Origin: an uncultured Clostridia bacterium | GTDB lineage: Bacteria > Bacillota > Clostridia > TANB77 > CAG-508 | Reading direction: 5' to 3' | Length of the DNA: 64,000 nt | NCBI GenBank assembly: GCA_934130935.1 | Contig: CAKOYQ010000008.1 | Coordinates: forward strand, 9,588 to 73,587 | Shown: one piece after another, positions 1-10,771 of the stretch | How the letters are laid out: each line of letters starts with the position of its first letter | Numbering within the stretch: the stretch's first letter is position 1 | The notes under the pieces: generated by a model | What the model saw: only the letters and a program-made list of their open reading frames with translations | The model's database searches: none | What the model was told of the DNA's origin: nothing | Made by a program: the position numbers and the translations under genes

Positions 1-49
1 CGCCCTTTCTTTTTACAATTTATCATATTTTAACAAATTTTTCAATAAA

Positions 50-98
50 AAGAGAACTACACATTTAGCTCTCGCCTAATATGAGTTCCCTTAGCTTA
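50..98 (-). terminator. probable terminator of the surface-protein operon
   Basis: Read on the minus strand, GGGAACT and AGTTCTC can pair (one G-U) around a long partly structured loop, followed by CTTTTTATTG. It lies just after the stop codon of the last surface-protein gene. The large loop makes this a moderate call. Confidence 0.45.
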
Positions 99-105
99 TG
101 TTATA

Positions 106-3100
106 TTATTTTTTCATAGTTTTTTTCTTTATTAAAACTATTCCACCTGCTATAACTATTAATCCTACTACTGCAGATATTATATATATTGCTGTATAAG
201 TCTTTATACCTGTTGGTGGTGTTACTATTATTCTAACTCTATCATCATCTTGTTGATGCTCACTTCCTAAAGCTGGTATATAATTACCTGGTTGATATTC
301 TTTATCCTCTTGTGCTCTTGTATTATCTTCTACTTTCTTTATTGTCCTAGCTATTTTGCTATTAATTCCTATTATTTCAACATGATTATCATATATAGAA
401 TTATCTTCCTGATTTGCTAATGTTGTGCTTGCATATATTGTACTTGTTTTTGTCTCGCCTGGTCCTAAATCCGCAAATGTATTTGTTTCAATAGTTTGCA
501 ATTCTCTGTTCTTTATAGTCTCATATGTCATATCTCCATCTGTGTCATTCTCTTTATATGATATATATCCATTATCTTTTAGGTAATCAGCATTTATTAT
601 TTGTGTTTCATTATCTTCTTGTTTTTGTCTGAACCAATCTCCATTATTTACACCTTCAGGATCTCCTTCATAGTCACTTCCAACTTTACAATTAAGTCTT
701 GAATTCATATAATCAACTACTGTCTCTGCTGATCTTGTTATTATATTTAAACCATTCTTATCTCCATAATAATAGTAATTTGCTTGTGAGTCTGTTGTTA
801 TAAAATTCAATTTTTGGTTTTCTTCTTTTTTACTGTTAATAATATCAGTATAATCTTTTTCATAATCATAATCTTTTTCACTGTCATTTGTAGCTGTTAT
901 TGAATACCAAACTTCTAATTTTGCCCCTTGTGTCAATTCTGAGTCTAATTCTATTGTTAGCATTTTATCTAATGTTGAAAATTCAGCTATCTCTCTACCA
1001 TTTTCATCTGTATTTGTTTTAAATCCTATAGCTTTAACATAATTCATTTTGTCTTTTCTTGGATCTCCCTCTAATAGTATTTGTCCATTTGCTAATGTTA
1101 GTTTTATTTTAGAAATAGTTTTTTCTATTTTTAAATCTTCTCTTGCTCTTTCAATTATTCCAAAATCAAATACTCCCCAATCGCTTTGAAAGTCTCCACC
1201 ATTTTCATCAACTTGTGCTTCTTGTGATTGTGTATATTCAACTTTTACATTAAATTCCTTACTATATGCTGACATATTTATTCCATTATTATAGTTGTCA
1301 TATTTTAATGTTCCAATTTCTAATCTTTCTTTTAAATCATCTGTTGCAACTGATGTATCTACATTTTCATTCATATATAAATGCCACGTATTTGAATCTT
1401 TGCCTTGCATTACGCTCTTAACATTATCTTCTGTTATTATTGTAGATTTGTAATTTCTTGCATTTATAAATGTCTTTCCTCCATCTATTGTTGTTTTTCT
1501 GTCTTCATCTGCATTTCCATATGTATATTTTATAATGTAATCATCTACTACTACACCACAAGTTCCTGCTTCTCCAAATGTATAATTACCATTTGAATCA
1601 GTATATGTTATAGCTGGTTTTTTATTTGCTCCTTTTTCAGCAGATGTATCTTTGTAATATAAATATGCTGTTTCTCCTGTATTAGGATCTATTAGTTCAA
1701 CTTTAACATTTTCTACGCCTTTCTCATTTTCTTCTTTTTGTCCATTTCCTAATCTTTCTTTATCCTTTTGACTTTCTTGTGTTTGTGTATCTTCATATAC
1801 AATTCCTGATAGTGTCTTATAATTAGGATCTTTCTTTAATAAGAATGATGGTGCTCTATCTGTATCATCTTCATATGTGTCTACATTTCCTGGAGTTGCA
1901 TTTCCTGGTGTTGAGTCAATATCTAATCCTGCATATTGTTTACCAACTTTTCCTTTTACTTCTGCTGTTTCTCTCTCTGCACATATTGTATCTTTTCCAT
2001 AATGTGTTGTATATGAGAATATTTCAGAAACATTAAATAATGTTGCATCGTCATTTAGTAGTCCTTTTATTCTATCTTGATTTACTTCAAATTCAATTTT
2101 TATTATTTCTGATTTTGATTCTGGTTGTAATTCAACTTTATTTGTATTGTATGCTATTTTATATCCATTATTATCTCCACTTGCTTCTTGCCATCCAGAT
2201 GATGTTGCTGTTCCTTGTCCTGTATATATCGTATAATTACTGTCATAGTAATTTACTATACTATTTATAGTCATTGGCAATGTATTTGATTGATTTTTTA
2301 AGATTATATTATATGTTACATATACTCTTAAATCATCTGTGTTGTTGTAATTTACATATGCTATATCTGATGGATTTACAGGTCTACTATATGTTTGAGT
2401 ATATTTGTTTCCAAATTTAACTTTGTAATCAAATAATTCTTCGTTATCTTGTATTCCTCTATTTCCATATTTATATGTATATTCTTGGCCTTTCATTATA
2501 ACTCTAACTTTTTCAATATCTGATGTTATTGCTGCATCTGGTTGTTCTCTTCTTACTAATCCTAAATTCATATTTTTTATGTTCCATACATAAATTCCAT
2601 CTACACTCTTTCTACAATCTCTATTTATTGGCCCATCTTTTTCATCTGCTGAATAATAATGACATTCACTACCCTTAGAGGTATTAATTGCATCACCTAT
2701 TATCTTCTTTATTGATGGTTTATTGTTTCCATCTGCCCAGTATCCACTTGGATCATTCATCTCAACTTGTTGATCACAATATATCTTTAGATAAGAACTT
2801 CCATGTGTTTCTTGGTAAACTACATGATGTCCATCTTTTTCTTCGCAATGGTCTGCACAGAACTTTTTAGTTTCTATCCATTTATTTTTTTCAGTATCTG
2901 TCAATATTTTTGTAGTAATACCTTGCGTTGAAGCTGATACTGCAAATTCTGATGCATAATTTGAGTCTGTAATTTTAGTATTTGGTAATTCTGATATTAT
3001 TGCTTTATCTCCATCATAAACAGCTTTATTTTCAACTTTGTCAAACTTCTCATCTAATATTGTTCTTTTTTGTTCATTTTCTTTGCCTTTAGAAGTATTA

Positions 3101-4059
3101 TCATTTGAAAGTGTTCCATTATATTTTACTGTTGTATATTTTAGTCCATTATATTCAAACTCTATATATGAATTATTTATTTTATCATATTTTGTTTTAT
3201 CTTTTATTCCGTATGGATGGTTATACAAATCAATATCTGTTTTCAATTCATATGAACCATCTTTTCCTGTTTTTGTTGAGGCAATCTCTGAACCATCATT
3301 AGCTTTCCAATGAACTATTATTCCTTCTAGTCTTATATCTCCCTCTTCATATTTACTATTTATTGTATTGCTTTTTGAATTTGCAATATCTTCCCAAACA
3401 TATCCACTTATATTTATATATCCTTTAACTGTTGTTTGGCCTGGCTTTGGTTCAGGAGTATCAGGTTCTTTTACATCAACTAAAACTAGTTCTTGTGGAT
3501 TAGTTGACGAATTAGAATGAAGTAAATATATTCTTATTTTGTAGTCTGTTCTTTTTGCTGCAGCTTTTGCAGTATTTATATAATTATCCGCATCTACTTT
3601 AGAATCTCTACTATCTTTTTGAAAACCATATTTACTACCTACATCTCTAACCCAATCATTCCAATAACTATATAGTGCTTGTTGTGATGGAGTATAATTT
3701 CCTTGAGTACCATATCCTCTTGGTGATAAAGCCCCTCCTAATATTGCTGCTAGCACTGCATTTTTATCACTATCTTTTGATAATTGTTTTCCAGATGATG
3801 TTTTCCCTTCTGCATGTTTTCCAGTAATATCTACATATGCAATAGCTTTAAAGCTAAGCTTGTCATATCTTGTAAAACTTTTACTATGTGCTACACAATA
3901 AACATTATTAGAATTTTCCATATCAGTTAATGAAAGATTTATTGTTCCACCATAATTTATCTTTTGAGTGGTCTTTGCTGATACCTTAGTTGACATACTT
4001 AAAATAAGTACTAATGTAACAAATATTGTTGCTAATATAAATTTCTTCATTTTGCTCAT
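106..4059 (-). CDS. large secreted surface protein with SdrD-B-like domains and C-terminal membrane anchor
   Basis: 1317 aa. Residues 1-28 are a signal peptide (KK, hydrophobic stretch, cut near VSAK). Two SdrD B-like beta-sandwich segments are visible: about 212-330 (GYINISGYVWED, later DGSYEL) and about 745-860 (LSGIVYEDT, later DSNGNYTF). A Cys/His-rich stretch lies near 395-500 (FCADHCEE). The C-terminus has a TPPTG motif, a hydrophobic segment and KKKTMKK, the layout of a sortase sorting signal in which the usual LPxTG leucine is replaced by Thr; it could equally be a plain membrane anchor. It is the last gene of a minus-strand operon, 4 bp after the 1607-aa surface protein, so the two are probably made together. 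An adhesin or surface-layer role is inferred; no enzyme motif is seen. Confidence 0.8.
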   Translation of the reverse strand: MSKMKKFILATIFVTLVLILSMSTKVSAKTTQKINYGGTINLSLTDMENSNNVYCVAHSKSFTRYDKLSFKAIAYVDITGKHAEGKTSSGKQLSKDSDKNAVLAAILGGALSPRGYGTQGNYTPSQQALYSYWNDWVRDVGSKYGFQKDSRDSKVDADNYINTAKAAAKRTDYKIRIYLLHSNSSTNPQELVLVDVKEPDTPEPKPGQTTVKGYINISGYVWEDIANSKSNTINSKYEEGDIRLEGIIVHWKANDGSEIASTKTGKDGSYELKTDIDLYNHPYGIKDKTKYDKINNSYIEFEYNGLKYTTVKYNGTLSNDNTSKGKENEQKRTILDEKFDKVENKAVYDGDKAIISELPNTKITDSNYASEFAVSASTQGITTKILTDTEKNKWIETKKFCADHCEEKDGHHVVYQETHGSSYLKIYCDQQVEMNDPSGYWADGNNKPSIKKIIGDAINTSKGSECHYYSADEKDGPINRDCRKSVDGIYVWNIKNMNLGLVRREQPDAAITSDIEKVRVIMKGQEYTYKYGNRGIQDNEELFDYKVKFGNKYTQTYSRPVNPSDIAYVNYNNTDDLRVYVTYNIILKNQSNTLPMTINSIVNYYDSNYTIYTGQGTATSSGWQEASGDNNGYKIAYNTNKVELQPESKSEIIKIEFEVNQDRIKGLLNDDATLFNVSEIFSYTTHYGKDTICAERETAEVKGKVGKQYAGLDIDSTPGNATPGNVDTYEDDTDRAPSFLLKKDPNYKTLSGIVYEDTQTQESQKDKERLGNGQKEENEKGVENVKVELIDPNTGETAYLYYKDTSAEKGANKKPAITYTDSNGNYTFGEAGTCGVVVDDYIIKYTYGNADEDRKTTIDGGKTFINARNYKSTIITEDNVKSVMQGKDSNTWHLYMNENVDTSVATDDLKERLEIGTLKYDNYNNGINMSAYSKEFNVKVEYTQSQEAQVDENGGDFQSDWGVFDFGIIERAREDLKIEKTISKIKLTLANGQILLEGDPRKDKMNYVKAIGFKTNTDENGREIAEFSTLDKMLTIELDSELTQGAKLEVWYSITATNDSEKDYDYEKDYTDIINSKKEENQKLNFITTDSQANYYYYGDKNGLNIITRSAETVVDYMNSRLNCKVGSDYEGDPEGVNNGDWFRQKQEDNETQIINADYLKDNGYISYKENDTDGDMTYETIKNRELQTIETNTFADLGPGETKTSTIYASTTLANQEDNSIYDNHVEIIGINSKIARTIKKVEDNTRAQEDKEYQPGNYIPALGSEHQQDDDRVRIIVTPPTGIKTYTAIYIISAVVGLIVIAGGIVLIKKKTMKK

Positions 4060-4063
4060 AAGA

Positions 4064-7000
4064 TTACCTCCTTTCCTTTTTGATTCTTATTATCTTGTTT
4101 TTTATCATTAGTCTTATTGCAATAGCTATTAATATAGTATTTATCATTACTAATACTATATATGCTACCATAGAACCTCCTGTAGATACACCTATAATAA
4201 CATCTGCTGCTCCCATATCATTTTCTCCAGATATATTATTATTTGGAGTTGAGTTTATATCTGAATTTCCATATTCGTTATAATCTTCTGCAATTTCTGC
4301 TCTATTATTAACTACACCTGCATTTTCATTTGTCATTGTTTTTGTCAATACCAATTTAACTTCTTTTTCTTCTCCTGGGTTAATTGGCTCATTTGCAAGT
4401 CTTTTTGTGTATAACTCATTTCCTGACAAATACCAATCCGGATTCAATTCAGAGTTAAATATTAGTCCATTTGATAAGTAATCTACAATATTATTTGCAT
4501 ATCCTACTATTTCTCCGTTGTTTTTAACTTTTATTGTGTATTCTAGTACTACAACAGAACCTACAAATTGTTTTCTATGTATTTCTATTTTCTCAAATGT
4601 AGAATCATTATAATCATATGTTTTGGTTCCTTTACTGTTTTGTACTGATATTCTACTAATATATTTGTCTAATTGTAAGTCAAAAATCAATTTTTCTTTT
4701 AGACCTATATTAATATTTGAAATATTATCTTCTAAATTAATTGTATCAGTCACTGCATACATTTTATCTTCGCCATTTATTGAAATATTTTTTAATACTA
4801 CCTTTGAATTTATACTTTCATCTACTCCATCTTTCATGTAATAAGTTGGCTCATATTCATTTGTATCATATTCGAATAAGACTATATATTGACCATTTGG
4901 TATTTTTGTAAATGCATACTCACCATTCTCATTTGTTATTGTCTCAATTATTTCTCCATTTTCTCCTTTTAAATAGTCATTTGTAGAAACATCATATAGT
5001 CTTACCTTTATTCCGCCTAAAATTTTCTCGTCTACATCTTTTGCACCATTTCTATTTTCATCTAGCCAAGCTTTACCATTTATTACATTCTTAATATTTT
5101 CTGAAGTTATCTTTAATATATGTGTTACCTCTTCTGATGTAGCTTTTGTCATTTCATATAATCTGGCTTCTGCCTTATTAGTTATTGTTTTTGCATCAAT
5201 ATTCTCAGTTGTATTTTTTACTCTTGCAACAATTTTCAACATTGCTTTGTTTCCAACTGCAACATTTACTTTATATGATAAATTATTTACTATTTCTTCT
5301 GCATATGTATCAGATTTAGCAGTTTCTGTTGATTGTAATACAAGTTGTCCATTTAAATATACTGCTTGTATCTCTAAATATTCTGATACATTATCTACAA
5401 TTTCAATAACCTCTTCAATGTTTCCAGTGTTCTCTGCTTCTATATTATATTCAATTATATCCCCTTCTTTGACATATGCTTTATCTTGAGGACTTGTTAA
5501 TGATATTTTTGCATCTACCTTTTCTAATATATTTTCTAACATATTTGATCTATAAGCATTTCCACTTGAATCTTTTACAACTGCCATTGCACTTACTTTG
5601 TCAGAATTTTCTGTTGTATCTCCTTCTAATTTAAACCATGTATTTCCATTTGCTGCTATTTTATCTATGTTTACTACTTCTGGAATTTCATCATCTATTA
5701 AGTACATGTCAAATCCTGAAGACAAACATGTCATTTTAAAGTTTTCACTTATTAATTGTAATTGTAAATTTGTTACATCTTGATTTGATAGATTTTCTAC
5801 AATAACCATATATTCCATAGTTCCACCAGAAACTATTTCATTTCCTTCTTCTACAATGTTTTTAATTGTAACTCTTATATTTGATGATACCACTTTTGTT
5901 ACTAATTCAGAACTTTCTATATTTGTGTCATTACATGTTGCTATAGCTTTATTTGATATTTGTGTTTCTGATGTTAAATCAGATTTTACTCTTACTTCAT
6001 ATGTTGTTGTATATGTCTCTCCAACTGCAAGTAATGGTATTGTTGCTTTTACTTCAGTCATATCTGGGTGCTCTGTATAATATGATGTTCCTGAATGTTG
6101 ATAATTTTCTTCTGGTGTTACATATACTGTTCCTGTAGGTATATTTGATTTTAGTTCAATATTTTCAAGTTTTTGAGCTCCATTATTTTTTGCAGTCATT
6201 GTATATTTTATTACTTCTCCAGCTTTTACTGTGTCTCCGCTATTTATAGCATCTTTTCCAACTTGTGCAGATATGTTTGTTTCTAATTTTATTTCTGTTG
6301 GTGTTGCAAATCCTATTGCTATAGATTTTGTTGTTACATTTTTATCTGAATTTGTATCATAAGTAACTTCATATTCTGCATATGATATTGCATCTTTTTG
6401 TATTGGAGTTGGTAATTGTATATTATATGTTGCAGTATAATTACTTTCTGCCTTTAATTCATTTAGCTTTATTAAAAATACCTTTGCATTTGATATTGCA
6501 TTTGTTGTCCAACCATTTGATGTATTTTCTATATCTGTTGTGGCATTTGCATTTTCACTATAATATATTGTGGCATCTTGAGCTGTTATACCTTTTAATA
6601 TTGTATCTAATGTATTTGCTATCTCTTCACCTGTTATAGTATTTCCTTTTGTTGGCAACTTTCCAAATATTCTTATATTTTTAGCATCTTCTCCTATATT
6701 GTTTACTAATGCTATATCAAAGTTCACTTCTTTTCCTGCATCTGAATTTGATATTTGTACTAATTGTTTTTCTTCATTTATTCCTTTTATTCCTGCTACA
6801 TTATAAGTTTTTGAATTATGCATTGTAATCATTCCACTTGGTGCAGAAATTTCTATTTCTTTCTCAATAGAACCATTTTCAACTGCTCCATTGTCATATT
6901 GTGTTGCATTTTCGTTTGTATATGTCATTACCATCTTATCTTTTTTGCTTGGTGCTAATTTTGATAATGTTATATCTAAATCAAGTTGTAAATATAATTG

Positions 7001-8887
7001 TGTAGCTTCAGTTTCTGGATGTGCTGTTTGCTCACCTTTTAATGTTATTTCTATAACTTTTTTTGTACTATCATATGTTGAATTTACTGTAAATTCATCT
7101 GCATATAATGGTTTTACTCCATTTATATCAACTGTTTCCACAGATGATGGTAATTGTATTCTTATTGTTGGGTTTTTATATAAATCATATTGTACTCCAT
7201 CTGTTATTAATTTAACTCCTAATACAACATCTTTATTTGCAGTCATTGTTGACAATGCATCTCTATTTACTGTAAATTCCGCTTTTGATACAGTGTTTTT
7301 TACTTCTATTTCTGATTCACTAGAATTTTCAACTACTGTTTGCTCTTGTTTGTCTACTGATGCAGTTCCTGTTATTGTATTCTTAGTTTTTAGAGTTTTT
7401 ATAGCATTTAATTGTGACATTGTATATGTATTTTCAGCTATTGCTTTTGTATGAACAATTTCTAGTACCCCTGTAGCATTTGGATTACTTGTTGTAATTA
7501 ATAATTCACTACTAGAATTTTGATAATTTATTATAATATCTCCATTTGCATCTGTTTCCGAATTTTGATTAACTAAAACTGTTGAAGTTCCATTTTTAAT
7601 TTCAATATTACCATCTTGTCCTAATATTTCTAGCATTTTTGCTTTATTAATCTTTGTTGATATATGTTTTGTATTTACTGGTAATTCACTGTTTTCTGAT
7701 ATTAATACATCAGGTACTTCTTTAATAGTTATTTTTTCTGGTATTTGTGAATTTGCTATCCTTAATGTAGTTGTAGTATTATATTGTGCATCTGTATTTG
7801 AAGCAATTTGCCCTTTATATATTCCAGGTGAACTTATTTTTGACTGTGTTGTTATAATTCCATTTGGTTCTTGATTCTCTATCCCTTTCATATATTTTGC
7901 AGTATATTTTGTTCCAGAATTATGTACTATTATTTCTGAATTTACATTTAATTCTAATTTATTTGCATCAACACTTTCATCATATACAAATGTTACTACC
8001 AATTCATCAAAAGAATTTTTATTCCATTTTATTGTACTATCCTCATTTTTTAATATTATCTCAACTTTTCCATCTTTATTATTCCAATCTTTTGCTGATA
8101 ATGATGTTTTACCATTTGTAGCCATTGTTCCTAATGATATAACATCAACTTTCTCTGGTTGTTTTTCACTTAGTATTGGAACATCCACATTTATAGTTGT
8201 TTGTTTTATTGGATATTGATTATCAGATAATCTTGATTTTACTAGTGCTTGTACAATTCTTTTATTTTCATTATTTATTGAAAATATTTTGTTTGTTATT
8301 ATATCTGTTGTCAATTCTGCTGATGTGTTTTGATCTGCTTGTAAATCTAAGTTAACTTGTTTTGTGGCATCAATTTTTAATCCTTTATATGATGTTTCCA
8401 TATAAGTTCCCATTAATTTCAAGTCAGATGATTTTAATAACATATCTGATGTTAATGTATCTCCGATTGCTGGTTCTATAGCTAATTCAATAGTTTCTGT
8501 CTCTCCTGCATTTATTTGTTTTAATTTCACTTTGTTTCCTTCTATGCTTGCAATCGAATTAGATAAAATATTATTTTTTATCTTGAAATTACTATTTTGT
8601 AACTCTAAAGTGGCATCATTTAAATACCCTTCATTTTTTACTGTAATCTCAGCATATAATCTTAAATCTTCTTTTTTTATACTTGTCTTAAGTGTTTCTA
8701 CCTTTTCTCCTTTTTCATCTTTAAAGTAAGTGAAGAATTTAATATTTTTATTATTTGTTGCACTTTTATCTGATTGTACTTCTGTTGCATAACTTATTAT
8801 ATTTGAACCAAGTGCAAAAAAGTCAGTTGATATTAACATTGCTATCATTAATGCTGATAATATCTTTTTAATTATTTTTTTCTTCAT
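4064..8887 (-). CDS. giant surface protein with DUF11-like repeats and an SdrD-B domain
   Basis: 1607 aa. N-terminal signal peptide (MKKKIIKKI, hydrophobic stretch, cut near SYATE). Long repetitive beta-rich middle with DUF11-like units in about 830-1270 (phrases such as GDTVKAGEVIKYTMTAKNNG and EGDIIEYNIEAENTGN). A clear SdrD B-type domain at about 1270-1370 (GKAWLDENRNGAKD, then ENGEYAFTKIPNGQY), the Ca-binding fold of clostridial and staphylococcal adhesins. The C-terminus has one membrane segment followed by KNKIIRIKKERR, with no clear LPxTG. It sits 28 bp after the VanW gene and 4 bp before a second surface protein. Codons are extremely A+T-rich like the neighbours. Likely a wall-spanning stalk or adhesin; ligand unknown. 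Confidence 0.8.
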   Translation of the reverse strand: MKKKIIKKILSALMIAMLISTDFFALGSNIISYATEVQSDKSATNNKNIKFFTYFKDEKGEKVETLKTSIKKEDLRLYAEITVKNEGYLNDATLELQNSNFKIKNNILSNSIASIEGNKVKLKQINAGETETIELAIEPAIGDTLTSDMLLKSSDLKLMGTYMETSYKGLKIDATKQVNLDLQADQNTSAELTTDIITNKIFSINNENKRIVQALVKSRLSDNQYPIKQTTINVDVPILSEKQPEKVDVISLGTMATNGKTSLSAKDWNNKDGKVEIILKNEDSTIKWNKNSFDELVVTFVYDESVDANKLELNVNSEIIVHNSGTKYTAKYMKGIENQEPNGIITTQSKISSPGIYKGQIASNTDAQYNTTTTLRIANSQIPEKITIKEVPDVLISENSELPVNTKHISTKINKAKMLEILGQDGNIEIKNGTSTVLVNQNSETDANGDIIINYQNSSSELLITTSNPNATGVLEIVHTKAIAENTYTMSQLNAIKTLKTKNTITGTASVDKQEQTVVENSSESEIEVKNTVSKAEFTVNRDALSTMTANKDVVLGVKLITDGVQYDLYKNPTIRIQLPSSVETVDINGVKPLYADEFTVNSTYDSTKKVIEITLKGEQTAHPETEATQLYLQLDLDITLSKLAPSKKDKMVMTYTNENATQYDNGAVENGSIEKEIEISAPSGMITMHNSKTYNVAGIKGINEEKQLVQISNSDAGKEVNFDIALVNNIGEDAKNIRIFGKLPTKGNTITGEEIANTLDTILKGITAQDATIYYSENANATTDIENTSNGWTTNAISNAKVFLIKLNELKAESNYTATYNIQLPTPIQKDAISYAEYEVTYDTNSDKNVTTKSIAIGFATPTEIKLETNISAQVGKDAINSGDTVKAGEVIKYTMTAKNNGAQKLENIELKSNIPTGTVYVTPEENYQHSGTSYYTEHPDMTEVKATIPLLAVGETYTTTYEVRVKSDLTSETQISNKAIATCNDTNIESSELVTKVVSSNIRVTIKNIVEEGNEIVSGGTMEYMVIVENLSNQDVTNLQLQLISENFKMTCLSSGFDMYLIDDEIPEVVNIDKIAANGNTWFKLEGDTTENSDKVSAMAVVKDSSGNAYRSNMLENILEKVDAKISLTSPQDKAYVKEGDIIEYNIEAENTGNIEEVIEIVDNVSEYLEIQAVYLNGQLVLQSTETAKSDTYAEEIVNNLSYKVNVAVGNKAMLKIVARVKNTTENIDAKTITNKAEARLYEMTKATSEEVTHILKITSENIKNVINGKAWLDENRNGAKDVDEKILGGIKVRLYDVSTNDYLKGENGEIIETITNENGEYAFTKIPNGQYIVLFEYDTNEYEPTYYMKDGVDESINSKVVLKNISINGEDKMYAVTDTINLEDNISNINIGLKEKLIFDLQLDKYISRISVQNSKGTKTYDYNDSTFEKIEIHRKQFVGSVVVLEYTIKVKNNGEIVGYANNIVDYLSNGLIFNSELNPDWYLSGNELYTKRLANEPINPGEEKEVKLVLTKTMTNENAGVVNNRAEIAEDYNEYGNSDINSTPNNNISGENDMGAADVIIGVSTGGSMVAYIVLVMINTILIAIAIRLMIKNKIIRIKKERR

Positions 8888-8915
8888 CTTTATCCCTCCC
8901 TTTCTATATTTTTTA

Positions 8916-10577
8916 CTATTGACCTGCTCCTACGTGTACTATTCTTTTCATTGCATTATAAGTATCTCTTGATAATAGTGTAGTTGAAACTACTTGACCA
9001 TTTAGTTTTGTTACTTTATATGCTTCTACTTTTCTTCCGTTGTTCCCAGCTTGAATCACTTTTTGTTGTCCTACTGGTAAACTTGCATCTTGAACATATT
9101 GTGTTGTATATTCTATGGTTGCTACCTTTTTTGTTTCTATTGATATATTATATTCTACTTCTTCTTTAATTCCCCATATTTGAACTGTTGCAACGCCTCC
9201 TTCTACAGTTGCCACTATTCTTACTGGATATTTCCTAGAATTTACAAATTTAAAATCTTGCGCTCCCCATACTACTGTTGCATCTTTTCCTGCTGGTACA
9301 TATGATGTTACAAATTGATGATTTCTTCTTGTTGTCACATTTAAATTTGCCATTACAACTGCATCATATAATGTTGAAGATATTTGGCAAATTCCTCCTC
9401 CTAATCCATCTACTACCTGACCATTTGAATATGTTGCCGCCATTTTATATCCTGCACTTATTGTTCTTTCTCCTACAACTTTGTTGTAAGAAAATTCTTC
9501 ATTTGGTAATATTACTGTTCCACTTATTTTATTTGACGCTAATTTCAAATTTGTAGTTCTACTTACATTACTTGCTTGATAATTTGTTGAGAATGTTGCT
9601 AACAAATCAGGGAATGCTTCTGTCCCTATATCTTTTACTGTTTTTTTAGGTTTCGTAATTTTTAATGCAATTTCATATTCTGGCTTTTCTTCTTGCAACA
9701 TTGCTTTTGCTGCTTCTACATCAAAATCTATTCCATTTTCTTCTGGATGTATTGTAAATGGATCTTTGGTATAATACGCATCTTTTACTTCTTTATAAAT
9801 TTCATCATGTATTTTTTCTATATTTATTTTCTCTGGTATATCTTGAACTACTGGTATTTCTATTTTTTGTTCATCATCTGTATTTTCATCAAGTACTTTG
9901 TATATTTCTTCTAATAATTTCTTTTCATCAACTTTAACACCTTCTTTTCCTGATGTTATTATTAATTTAGAATTATCATTTTCTACATAGTAACTTGGCT
10001 GAACCACTGCTCCATCAATACTGTTATTTATATTTTGAGCAATTTGATCTATCATATCATTATCTATTGTCACTTCTATATTTATGTTTATGTTTTTGTA
10101 CCATGTTTTTAATATTTCGAAATTTTCTTGAAATATATTTCCTTCTCTTCCTACGTCATATGCCTGTTTTATTGCATTTTCTATTTGATACCTTACTTCT
10201 AATGCTTCATATGTAATTGATGAATCAAATTCTCCATATGATAAATATATTTTCTTTTCCGACTTAGATCCATACACTTCTTCTAATTTCTTAATCGCTT
10301 CTTCTTTTGTAAGATTAGATACATCTATATTGCTTATCGAAACTCCTTTTACTATTTTAGAGCTCTTTCTGTTTATTACTGCAAACATTGTAGAACACAA
10401 TGCCAATGTAATAACTATTATTGCAATTAGTATCAATATTAAATCTATTTTTATGTTATTATTTTTTGGAAAATCTAATTCTTTGTTTTCTTGTTCAATT
10501 TCTTTTTGGTCTATTGTCTGAACTGCATTATTTTCTTTTTCTTTTGTTTCATCTTTTATTTCATTCATTTTACACAT
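8916..10577 (-). CDS. VanW family protein with PG-binding and G5 domains
   Basis: 553 aa. Lys/Glu-rich cytoplasmic N-terminus of about 45 residues, one membrane segment (about 46-68), then an extracellular part. Residues about 80-310 resemble the peptidoglycan-binding-4 repeats found before VanW domains. The VanW core is at about 330-460 (NEEFSYNKVVGERT, GGGICQISSTLY, TTRRNHQF, YVPAGKDATVVWG). The last 80 residues look like a G5 domain (YTTQYVQDASLPVGQQKV, then a GNNGRK turn). The family is common in monoderm Firmicutes and thought to act at the cell wall; its activity is unproven. It is the first gene of the surface operon and has a good promoter, so it may help place the two adhesins in the wall. 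Confidence 0.88.
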   Translation of the reverse strand: MCKMNEIKDETKEKENNAVQTIDQKEIEQENKELDFPKNNNIKIDLILILIAIIVITLALCSTMFAVINRKSSKIVKGVSISNIDVSNLTKEEAIKKLEEVYGSKSEKKIYLSYGEFDSSITYEALEVRYQIENAIKQAYDVGREGNIFQENFEILKTWYKNININIEVTIDNDMIDQIAQNINNSIDGAVVQPSYYVENDNSKLIITSGKEGVKVDEKKLLEEIYKVLDENTDDEQKIEIPVVQDIPEKINIEKIHDEIYKEVKDAYYTKDPFTIHPEENGIDFDVEAAKAMLQEEKPEYEIALKITKPKKTVKDIGTEAFPDLLATFSTNYQASNVSRTTNLKLASNKISGTVILPNEEFSYNKVVGERTISAGYKMAATYSNGQVVDGLGGGICQISSTLYDAVVMANLNVTTRRNHQFVTSYVPAGKDATVVWGAQDFKFVNSRKYPVRIVATVEGGVATVQIWGIKEEVEYNISIETKKVATIEYTTQYVQDASLPVGQQKVIQAGNNGRKVEAYKVTKLNGQVVSTTLLSRDTYNAMKRIVHVGAGQ

Positions 10578-10591
10578 TTCCCCCTTATTCT

Positions 10592-10620
10592 ATAATACCA
10601 TATTTTTGTAATTTTGACAA
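10592..10620 (-). promoter_or_regulatory. promoter of the VanW/surface-protein operon
   Basis: On the minus strand TTGTCA (-35, 10620-10615) and TATTAT (-10, 10597-10592) are 17 bp apart and lie just upstream of the VanW start codon; a GGGGGAAA ribosome site follows. Only 1 mismatch to each sigma-A consensus hexamer. Confidence 0.65.
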
Positions 10621-10771
10621 TTTTTTTAGCAAAATTTCTTTAATAATATATATGTTTTTTTTGGTTTTTTATTACATTTCAAAAAATTTTACATTTTTTT
10701 TAAAAAAATACTTGAATATTGTAAAATTTAATATTATAATAAAGCTAACAAAAGATAAAGGAGTTTTTAAA

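Noticed and set aside
6891..7454. 187-codon plus-strand ORF inside the large adhesin gene
   Set aside because: Antisense shadow of an A+T-rich repetitive gene; no ribosome site and no recognisable motif.
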